A DNA stretch of 24,530 nt from Verrucomicrobia bacterium UBA1211 (lineage in GTDB: Bacteria; Verrucomicrobiota; Kiritimatiellia; RFP12; UBA1067), in assembly GCA_002309585.1 (NCBI GenBank), contig DBXN01000130.1, forward strand, positions 2,444-26,973, in the 5' to 3' direction. The position numbers were made by a program, and so were the translations under genes. The notes under the pieces are model-generated. The model searched no databases and was not told where the DNA came from. It was given only the letters and a program-made list of their open reading frames with translations. Positions 14,275 to 21,667 of this stretch are shown here, piece by piece (within the stretch, counting starts at the first letter, position 1; each line of letters begins with the position of its first letter).

Positions 14275-16956
14275 TCAGTCCTCTCTGAAATACGCCCTCA
14301 CGAGCCGCGAACACAGGATGTCGCGACCGAAGATCGAGCGTGTCTGGCGACAAGCCGCCTTGACAACGGGGTCATTGTTTGGCAGCTGCTGCCCCTCGAT
14401 AGGCTTAATCGGGTTCGTTGTTGCCGTGAGATCACGTGAGAGAATACGCTTCTGGACCTCCTTCTTCGCGAAATCCTCCCGTTTCACAACCTTTTCAGCG
14501 TCCTTGAGTTTCTCGGCATAAGCGATCGCTTCATCAAGGCGGTTTCGGGCGGAAGCGACCGCATCCGGCGGAAGACGCTTCGCGAGGCCCGCGAGATAGG
14601 TGTCGCGGACCGTTCCGGACTTAAGTGAAACAAGATGCTCGTAGAGCTCCTCGTCAATGAAGTCCGGCAATACGGCACCGTGCATACCGATCGCCTTCTG
14701 CGACGCATAAAACAGTTCGGCAGTCTGGAACTTGGTGGTATCGAGCGTAATCGTACCGGCTTTTCCGTTAACGGTGACACCGGGATCGGAATGGAAACGC
14801 GACCGCGCCTGGTCACGAAGCTCGGTGTCATACTTCGAGACAACCTCCGCACATCGCATACGGAACGTATCCGCATGGTCACCTTCCAAAACATAGGTAT
14901 GGAGCCCCGTGCGGTATGCCGTGAAGCATTGGTCATTGTCGATGCCCGTGACGGTAACGGTCAGGTCCGGACTGACGTTTATCAGGTAATTGTGCGCATG
15001 GCGGTCACCCTGGCCGGTGATGAGATCTAGCCATTCCAAGCGATTGAGCCCTCTGATGATCTCACCCATCACCTTGGCCTGTTGGTCGGGCGGAAGTTTA
15101 CTGATTTCCGACATGGAGAGGCTGCCAGAAGCGGCCTCACCTTTTACGAAATCAATACCTTCGACACCCGGGGCCTTCCCCATGAAGAGGCCATATTGCC
15201 CATTGTGCACACCGACCGAACACTTTGGAACAATGTCGGTGAGCCCCAAAACCCGGGCAGCGTCCTGCGTGGCGAGGTTGAGATGTGCCACCTGCTGCTC
15301 GAGGCGGTAGTCCTGGGAAAGCGTGAGCGATTCCATGCCCTGACGGCCCGGCGCCTCCGGTTTGAAAACATATTCGGAGCCATCCGTATAACTGACGAGA
15401 AAGACCGTGTTGGCATGACCGGACCCGAGGGTCGTGGAGGTAACGAGGCGGCTATCATCAAGCGCTGGATCGACATCGGCATCGGACATGCCGTGGATAC
15501 GCGCCTCAACGATTGTCGAGAAGGCGAGATGTCCCTTCACAAGCTCCTGGGCGCTGGAGGTGGAGAGAAACTGCTCCGGCGTAAGCGTGTTAGAGACGTT
15601 ATCAACCATCTGCACGAAATGGGCGACCTGCGTCCCGATTGCCCGGGGCTTCCGGAATGTGGCGCGTAGATCATTCCAGTCCGCCTCGCTCATATCATCC
15701 GGACCGTGCGGGGACATGTTATACAGGCGCGTGATGTCATTATTGATGGCGGATCTGTCCATCCTGGAGAGACTGGACACAATCATCGTCATCGCCAGAG
15801 CGCGTTCTTCGCTCGGATCTTTCATATACGCCAAGGCTGCTTTGTGGAGGTTGTAACGCAATGCCACCGCCCGCGCGAGATGCGGCGCGACACTGGAGAG
15901 CTCTTGGAGATTCTTCCGGTCCACGAGGGGAATGTTGTCAGGAAAACCGAAAGTCTGATTGGCAAAGTTACGGAGCAACCGTTCCCCGATACCCCGACGC
16001 GTGTCTTCCAGTTTCTGCTCCGCGAAACGCACGAGTTGCGCGGCGCCGGAGAGAATATCCCGGTCAGGTATCAGACGTCCGCCGTCAGGCGTCGGAAATC
16101 CTTCGGTGGCGATACGTTTCAGCGCGGCGGCGGCGGTCTTGACCTCGACGGTGTAGGCCATGAATTCCTCGCTGGAAAGCGATGCGTTCGGACGCGCCGC
16201 GAATGCCTCAAGCCGAGCCGCAAGCGGTTCCAGCTGCGCTTTGATCTTTTCGAGCGCCTCACCAGTGCCGTGCATGGAAAGCGCCTGACGGGGCAGAAGT
16301 GATGAGAGCCGGGCATCAAGGCGGGATGCGAGCGTCGGATCATCACCCGCATGTGTGACGGCATCCGCGAGTTGCATCGCCAGTGTGGAGATCTCGCTCT
16401 GGCGGCGGTCGCACTGGAGCGCCATCTCCGAGAGCGTTTCGAAAAGATCACCCGTCACGTCCTTGCGGTTCACGATCGTATGCAGCATCTCCGAAAGATC
16501 CGCCTGCGTATCGATCGCGAGACGTAACGCCTCTGCGACCGCGTTGCCCGCGTTCCAATTGAAACAGCCATTCTCGTCCGCAACAAGTGCGGCGGCGATC
16601 TCGCGCCCGGTAAACCCGGAGAGCGCGTCCATCGCATTCTTCGCCTTCAAAGCAGCGGTGAGCAAGGCGCTGCGGGTATTCTTATCGAGCACCGTCTTCG
16701 CAGTCGCGTCGCGGAGGGATTTAACATCCACAGCCCGTGTCGTGCACTTCGCCGCGACAAGCAGGATCGAATCAAGACGCTGGGATATAGCGCGGGCGGT
16801 TACGGGAGAAGCGACCTCTTCGACACCATCAGGCACCGCTTCCGGAACCGTGGCAGTCGGTGGCCGCGAACCGGTCCCTTCCATTCCGCCCACTTGCGGC
16901 AGACTGACTGACGGCGGTTGAACCCCGATTGGCTGGAAACCCGCATGTCCGCTCAT
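14275..16956 (-). CDS. Large PI3/PI4-kinase-like protein, candidate secreted effector kinase
   Basis: The protein has 893 residues from ATG 16956 (AGGAG ribosome site; an upstream ATG at 17004 has none). It lacks a signal peptide and membrane segments. Residues 1-55 are disordered and rich in Pro, Gly, Ser and Thr. Residues about 60-440 are almost all helical. A kinase-like domain follows: glycine-rich TLGSGHANTVF at about 509-519, VFK with Lys532, GDRHAHN at 650-656 (catalytic D651, H653, N656) and TGIDND at 670-675 (metal-binding D673). The GDRHxxN...ID layout is that of the PI3/PI4-kinase superfamily, including actin-fragmin kinase and several bacterial effector kinases, rather than Hanks-type kinases. 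It is therefore probably an active lipid or protein kinase. The architecture suggests a secreted effector; the acidic next gene may be its chaperone. No secretion system is visible here. Confidence 0.72.
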   Translation of the reverse strand: MSGHAGFQPIGVQPPSVSLPQVGGMEGTGSRPPTATVPEAVPDGVEEVASPVTARAISQRLDSILLVAAKCTTRAVDVKSLRDATAKTVLDKNTRSALLTAALKAKNAMDALSGFTGREIAAALVADENGCFNWNAGNAVAEALRLAIDTQADLSEMLHTIVNRKDVTGDLFETLSEMALQCDRRQSEISTLAMQLADAVTHAGDDPTLASRLDARLSSLLPRQALSMHGTGEALEKIKAQLEPLAARLEAFAARPNASLSSEEFMAYTVEVKTAAAALKRIATEGFPTPDGGRLIPDRDILSGAAQLVRFAEQKLEDTRRGIGERLLRNFANQTFGFPDNIPLVDRKNLQELSSVAPHLARAVALRYNLHKAALAYMKDPSEERALAMTMIVSSLSRMDRSAINNDITRLYNMSPHGPDDMSEADWNDLRATFRKPRAIGTQVAHFVQMVDNVSNTLTPEQFLSTSSAQELVKGHLAFSTIVEARIHGMSDADVDPALDDSRLVTSTTLGSGHANTVFLVSYTDGSEYVFKPEAPGRQGMESLTLSQDYRLEQQVAHLNLATQDAARVLGLTDIVPKCSVGVHNGQYGLFMGKAPGVEGIDFVKGEAASGSLSMSEISKLPPDQQAKVMGEIIRGLNRLEWLDLITGQGDRHAHNYLINVSPDLTVTVTGIDNDQCFTAYRTGLHTYVLEGDHADTFRMRCAEVVSKYDTELRDQARSRFHSDPGVTVNGKAGTITLDTTKFQTAELFYASQKAIGMHGAVLPDFIDEELYEHLVSLKSGTVRDTYLAGLAKRLPPDAVASARNRLDEAIAYAEKLKDAEKVVKREDFAKKEVQKRILSRDLTATTNPIKPIEGQQLPNNDPVVKAACRQTRSIFGRDILCSRLVRAYFRED

Positions 16957-17012
16957 CTCACACTCTCCTGCTCCGTGTCCTTTTCGATTGTCGGTCTTTG
17001 TCACTCACATCC

Positions 17013-17068
17013 GGATTACACATCCACCTTCGAGAGGTTACACCTCACCGGCAGACGAATCACACCCC
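17013..17068 (-). repeat. Three 22-bp-spaced direct repeats upstream of the kinase-like gene
   Basis: On the plus strand the element RRRTYACACMYC occurs at 17013-17024, 17035-17046 and 17057-17068, each exactly 22 bases apart. The spacing is about two helical turns, so a regulator could bind all three on one DNA face. They lie between the predicted promoter and the start codon. Confidence 0.5.
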
Positions 17069-17129
17069 ATGACTCCCCCATTCCAACCATCCCCAAGCGA
17101 CACCCGTGCAATACGTTTATGATACGGTC

Positions 17130-17159
17130 ATCTTACCAAATGGACGGAAAGCAAGTCAA
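17130..17159 (-). promoter_or_regulatory. Sigma70-type promoter for the kinase-like gene block
   Basis: On the minus strand TTGACT (17159-17154), an 18-base spacer and TAAGAT (17135-17130) form a good promoter. TGG just before the -10 supplies an extended -10. It lies in the gap after the fucosidase gene and implies a leader of about 165 bases before ATG 16956. Confidence 0.6.
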
Positions 17160-17183
17160 CGGTTTTGGACACAGCACAGAATC

Positions 17184-18896
17184 TTACGGAGTGGATTGGG
17201 GCGCGGCTATCTTCAGGGCGAACGGCACGTCGGCAGAGACATAGGCGGGTGGAAGGAAGACCTTCAACCCATCCGTAGTCTTTTCCGTCTTGAGCGGCGT
17301 ACGCTCGCCGATGACCGTGACCTCTGCCCCGTCGGGAATGGCACACGCAAGCGTCACCGTCTCCGCAGGCATCTTCACGATCGCATAGGCCCGCTTCCCG
17401 TCCTTGGACCGGGTATAGTCCACCGCATCCGTCATGTACGGTGCGAGAATCCGCGTGGCGTAAATGGCCTCGCCGTACCGCTTGAGCCACTTGCCGATCT
17501 GGAGCAGCCGTTCCCGCTGGACGGTGGGGATCTCGCCCTGCGGATCAAGGTTCACGAGTAGAAGCAGGTTACCGCCACGCGCCACGATATCGGCGAAGTG
17601 AATCACGAACGCGCGTTCGGACATCACCATCTCGGCCGTCTCCTGCCAGTGGTTGCCATAGGCCTTCGAGATACCGGAACAAGACTCCCACGGATGCCAC
17701 TTCGCCGGATCGAGGCACTCCTCCGTATCGCCCCACTCATCCGTGAAAAAGTCGCCGCGGACGGTCCGCAGCCATTCCCGGGGCCGCTTGGTGAAGCGAC
17801 CCTTGATCTCTTCCGGCCTTGCCTTGCCGTAACGGTCGTTGCAGGCCACCTCCTTGCGTCCCTCGGCGCGATTGTAGAGGTAGGCCGTGATGATATAACT
17901 GCCGTTTTCGTGGGCGAAAGTCGCCCAATCATAGTCATACCAGAGGATGTCGGGGTCATATCGGTCGATGAACTCGGTTGTCTGGGGCACGATGTAATCG
18001 CGCACGAAATCCTTCACGGCGATCTTGCCAGACGCCTTCCACTCCATATCCGGCGTGTAATCCACCATCTGGCTCGCCTCCCGCCAGATTCGGATGGAAC
18101 CATCGTCCTGAAGGATGGGATACTCCCATTCTCCGGCCTGCGAAACGTAGGCGCCAAACTTCAATCCCTTCGCCCGGCAGGCTTCCGACACCTCCCGAGC
18201 GAAGTCACGGTGCGCGCCCTGATCCACCGAGTCGCGGAACGTGTACGAGCAATCCCACAGGCAGAAACCCGAATGGTGTTTGAGAAACGGCACCACATAT
18301 TTCGCGCCGCAGGCATCGAAAAGCTTCACGAGTTCGGGCGCGTCAAACTTCTTACCCCGGAAAAGGTCGATGAAATGATCGCGCTTGAAGTCCTCACCCC
18401 AGTTCTTCTCATGATACGCCTTCATACCGTAGAACGGGCTCCCTTTCGGGTAGTCTATCCCGCAGCGAAGTTCATACCAGTCCGGATAGAGCCGGGCCCC
18501 TTGGACATACGGGCACCATGAGGCGAGCGACCAGAGACCCCAGTCGATGAAGATACCGAGTTTCGCGTCCACAAACCATTCCGGGCAGGGATGGGCATCC
18601 ATCGACGCGCCCGTCGCCTTGTATTTTCCGGCGGCGTTCACGGCATCCACTTTCGCCATCTGCTTTTCCGCGCGCGCCATCGTCTCCGCCGAGTGGTCTT
18701 CCGCAATCTGACGCAAAGTTTTCGGATAGAGGACCGGTTTCCAATCCTTCGGCCGGCGATACCCCTCCGGAGCCATCGGAACCTCCGCAAGCGCCTCCTG
18801 GCGGCTCCGCGCCAACTCGTCCGCCGGTGCGGCTTGGTCACCCAACGCCCAAACGGCCGTCAAACCCGCAAGACATGTCACCATCCCACTTTTCAT
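17184..18896 (-). CDS. GH29 alpha-L-fucosidase, secreted
   Basis: The protein has 570 residues with a signal peptide at 1-19 (MKSGMVTCLAGLTAVWALG). A GH29 (beta/alpha)8 barrel starts near EWFVDAKLGIFIDWG, the family's usual opening. LKHHSGFCLW at 205-214 holds conserved substrate-binding His residues. PDILWYDYDW at 315-324 holds the expected nucleophile D321. The acid/base residue varies between subfamilies and is not assigned. A small beta domain ends the chain. The enzyme would hydrolyse terminal alpha-L-fucose from glycans in the periplasm or outside. GGAGGAGAAACGGA precedes ATG 18896. It is the last gene of the operon, 41 bases after the double esterase gene. Confidence 0.9.
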   Translation of the reverse strand: MKSGMVTCLAGLTAVWALGDQAAPADELARSRQEALAEVPMAPEGYRRPKDWKPVLYPKTLRQIAEDHSAETMARAEKQMAKVDAVNAAGKYKATGASMDAHPCPEWFVDAKLGIFIDWGLWSLASWCPYVQGARLYPDWYELRCGIDYPKGSPFYGMKAYHEKNWGEDFKRDHFIDLFRGKKFDAPELVKLFDACGAKYVVPFLKHHSGFCLWDCSYTFRDSVDQGAHRDFAREVSEACRAKGLKFGAYVSQAGEWEYPILQDDGSIRIWREASQMVDYTPDMEWKASGKIAVKDFVRDYIVPQTTEFIDRYDPDILWYDYDWATFAHENGSYIITAYLYNRAEGRKEVACNDRYGKARPEEIKGRFTKRPREWLRTVRGDFFTDEWGDTEECLDPAKWHPWESCSGISKAYGNHWQETAEMVMSERAFVIHFADIVARGGNLLLLVNLDPQGEIPTVQRERLLQIGKWLKRYGEAIYATRILAPYMTDAVDYTRSKDGKRAYAIVKMPAETVTLACAIPDGAEVTVIGERTPLKTEKTTDGLKVFLPPAYVSADVPFALKIAAPQSTP

Positions 18897-18937
18897 TCCG
18901 TTTCTCCTCCGATTGTAGCGTCATGCCCTCATCGGTT

Positions 18938-20572
18938 TCAGTTTGCTGCGGCCGGAACCGCGCCTGACAGAGCCCCCGCCGCCGCCTTCGCGGCACACTC
19001 CGCAAATGGTATCTTATCCCGCGGGTGGACATCATTCATATCGCCCAATCCGGCCGCGAAGGTATCAACATAGATCGCGCCCGTCTCCTTGCAGACCTGC
19101 CGCTGGACTTCGCGGTATTGCTCCCATGGGCGGTTCATTTTCGGGAGTCCCATCATGATAATGGTTGGAGGATTGGCGGATTGAATGCCACGAAACTCGG
19201 CGATGAGCGCACGCAGGGTCTCAAGCTGGTAATCGCGAGACGTGGGCCGGTCCGGCGCGACACATGTTGTCGCGTTCGACTCACCCTGATACCAGAGGAC
19301 ACCGAGAATGGGATCGCCGGATTGCCGTATCTTCTTGATTCCGGCGTCATACATGGCGGAGACCGGCCACCAACGGGCCTCTTCCCTGTTCGCCCTGCGG
19401 CGCGGATACTCGCGCGCGACCCACGCGCAGGGGAAATCGTCGTTTCGGTCGAGACGCCGGCGATTTGTCGCGATTGCCGCCAGATGCGGATAAAGCGGTT
19501 TGCCGTCATTCCCGACGGCGCACATCGTCTGCTCGGAAAGAAAGGCCTCCGTCGGCGCGCCGCCCGCCGCGACGTAGAGGATGTTGACCAGATTGCCGGT
19601 CGCTTCGGCGCGCCGAAGCGCGAATGAAACACCGACCGCGCTTTTACGAAGCGCATTCTCCGGCGTCAATTTCATCCAGTTGCCGTCATTGAAGTCCCAG
19701 AAAAAGACATCCACTTTTTTCAACCGCTCCATCTCGCCTTTGACGCGTGCCTTCTCGGCGGGTGTCGCATTGAACTCGCCCCATCCCTTCTGCATATTAC
19801 TCTGTCCCGCGCAAAGCCAGGATTCCTGACGCGTCGTCGCCGCCATCAACATGGGTGTCCCGTCCCTTCGCGCTTCCAGCAACGCCCGGAAGGTCGTCTC
19901 TGCGATGATTCGCGTCCCTTCCGGATTCGGATGGATCTTGTCACGGGCGAATATCTCGTCCATTTTCTCGCGCAACGGCTCCTGCATGTCAATACCGGTG
20001 ATGTCGATCCCCTCGGCATACAAAGTCTCCACGACACGTTCAAGGTCCGCCTGCATAAGAAACGGTTCCGGTGAGCGGTGGAACGCCTGACCTTCGGCGA
20101 GCGGGGAGAGCTTCGTCCAGATGTAAAGCTTCACGCGCGGGTTGCCCGAACGGTAATCTTCAAGAAGCGCGCGATAATCGTCCAGAAACTGTCCGCGTTT
20201 TCGTCCGCCGGTGAACTCCTTGATGTATTCCCCACAGTCGTTGATACCGAGGTTGCAGACGACGATGTCGGGTTTCCATTCGAGAGCCGCCTTATGTTCG
20301 GGCATGTGACGGAAACCGCGTTTTTCGTTGCCGCGCATCGAGTCGAGGTAGATGCCGCGTCCGGAGTTGCCGAAGTTGCGCACTTGATATTGACCGGGGG
20401 ATTTCTCGTCGAGCATCTTCTGGAGCAGCGCGGGATAGGACTCGTTTGCACGGTCGGCAAGCCCCAAGCCATACGTGATCGAATCGCCGATGCAGGCGAT
20501 CCTCACCATTCCGTCCGCCCAAGCGCCGACCGCCACCGTCGCCAACGCGGCAACCATCAACATTCCCTTCAT
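18938..20572 (-). CDS. Double esterase: SGNH hydrolase fused to sialate-O-acetylesterase-like domain
   Basis: The protein has 544 residues from ATG 20572; a longer frame upstream would bury the signal peptide. Signal peptide: MKGMLMVAALATVAVGAWA. Domain 1 (about 21-240) has the GDSL block GDSIT (Ser31), an Asn block (GIND, N111) and the catalytic pair DKIHPN (D211, H214). Domain 2 (about 250-540) restarts with CAGQSNM (Ser258), then YQGESNA and DVHPRDK (D514, H516), the signature of sialate-O-acetylesterase/acetylxylan esterase (SASA-type) SGNH enzymes. Both active sites look intact. Such enzymes remove acetyl or other acyl groups from glycans so that glycosidases can act. Neighbouring fucosidase and GH43 genes support a role in one glycan pathway. 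Confidence 0.87.
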   Translation of the reverse strand: MKGMLMVAALATVAVGAWADGMVRIACIGDSITYGLGLADRANESYPALLQKMLDEKSPGQYQVRNFGNSGRGIYLDSMRGNEKRGFRHMPEHKAALEWKPDIVVCNLGINDCGEYIKEFTGGRKRGQFLDDYRALLEDYRSGNPRVKLYIWTKLSPLAEGQAFHRSPEPFLMQADLERVVETLYAEGIDITGIDMQEPLREKMDEIFARDKIHPNPEGTRIIAETTFRALLEARRDGTPMLMAATTRQESWLCAGQSNMQKGWGEFNATPAEKARVKGEMERLKKVDVFFWDFNDGNWMKLTPENALRKSAVGVSFALRRAEATGNLVNILYVAAGGAPTEAFLSEQTMCAVGNDGKPLYPHLAAIATNRRRLDRNDDFPCAWVAREYPRRRANREEARWWPVSAMYDAGIKKIRQSGDPILGVLWYQGESNATTCVAPDRPTSRDYQLETLRALIAEFRGIQSANPPTIIMMGLPKMNRPWEQYREVQRQVCKETGAIYVDTFAAGLGDMNDVHPRDKIPFAECAAKAAAGALSGAVPAAAN

Positions 20573-20649
20573 CCCGCTCACTCCCCTGTCCTTTCCCGTA
20601 CGGCGGATCAGCCCTTCCGCTTCAACCCTGAACCGTTCATCGCCGTCGA

Positions 20650-21642
20650 TCACTCAATCTTCCCGGCATCAAAAGACCATGTCACATCGGGTTTTCCAGA
20701 CATCCCCGCGTCATTCCAGTACCAATAGCAGAGATGCTGGCAGAACGCCATATCGACTGCTCTCCCGCCTGCGCTCCGAACCTTAAAATGCTCACCCCGC
20801 GTCATCACGACGGTATGGTCGTCATAATGGCCGAAATGGTTGTAGGAGGGTTCCCGGGCGAGATCAAACGTGACATCGACCGGGAACCAACCGTACCGCT
20901 CAAGATAAAACTCGGCCCAACAATGCGACGCCTGTCCCTTGACTGGGCGGAAGCAGGCCATCAGCCGTGATGGAACGCCGCCGCCACGCAACAGGGCGAC
21001 ATAAACTTCGGACAGCATCCCGCAATCGCCTTTCCGCTGCGTGACAGTCCGCGGCAACCATTCCCCCTCGCCCGATGGTATCCCGTATGTGAAATTGGTA
21101 ACCACATGCGCGTAGGCGAGCCGTGCGTAGGCGAGCGGGTTGCCCTCGCTGACGGACCGGAGGCGAGACACACTCTCCCGCAGCCACGGCAACCTGCTCA
21201 AGACCGCTTCCGTTTCCGCTGGCCGGATGTTGTCCCGGTAACGGACCGCGGCCGTGTCGTAAGGATAGAGGGTTCGAATCGCCGAGAAATCGGTCGCGAT
21301 ACGATAGAACCGCACCTTGTACACGCACCTAATCTCCGGGGCGTCGGAACAATCGGTCCGGGTAAAGAAGAATCGTTTATCACCCGATTCCGCATACGGT
21401 TTCAGCCATTTCGCCTGAACCGGCTCGATCCATTCGATCTCCTGGTACAGGCTACTCTCCGGGCAAGGCACATTGAGCATGAAATCGGAACAGCGGCCAT
21501 TCTGAAAAACCGTTTTCACCACCGAGGTGACGGCGCATACGCCGTTCTGTTCCCGTTTCATAAACGGCGGGATCGCCACGGTTTCAGCGCCGCAAACCGT
21601 CGACGCAATGAGAAACGCAACCCCCATCCAGCGGATCCCCAT
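20650..21642 (-). CDS. Secreted transglutaminase-like superfamily protein
   Basis: The protein has 330 residues from ATG 21642, preceded by AAAGGG at good distance. An ATG six codons earlier (21660) has no spacing for its ribosome site. Signal peptide: MGIRWMGVAFLIASTVCG. An N-terminal beta domain is followed by the transglutaminase core, with the triad in RKGDCGMLS (Cys207), ASHCWAEFYL (His240) and PVDVTFD (Asp256). Bacterial members are mostly cysteine peptidases or amide-modifying enzymes, so activity cannot be stated. It is the second gene of the GH43/esterase/fucosidase operon, 25 bases after the first. A role in processing glycoprotein peptide linkages is a guess from context. Confidence 0.85.
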   Translation of the reverse strand: MGIRWMGVAFLIASTVCGAETVAIPPFMKREQNGVCAVTSVVKTVFQNGRCSDFMLNVPCPESSLYQEIEWIEPVQAKWLKPYAESGDKRFFFTRTDCSDAPEIRCVYKVRFYRIATDFSAIRTLYPYDTAAVRYRDNIRPAETEAVLSRLPWLRESVSRLRSVSEGNPLAYARLAYAHVVTNFTYGIPSGEGEWLPRTVTQRKGDCGMLSEVYVALLRGGGVPSRLMACFRPVKGQASHCWAEFYLERYGWFPVDVTFDLAREPSYNHFGHYDDHTVVMTRGEHFKVRSAGGRAVDMAFCQHLCYWYWNDAGMSGKPDVTWSFDAGKIE

Positions 21643-21667
21643 GTGCCAACCCTTTCCCATCCCCGGG

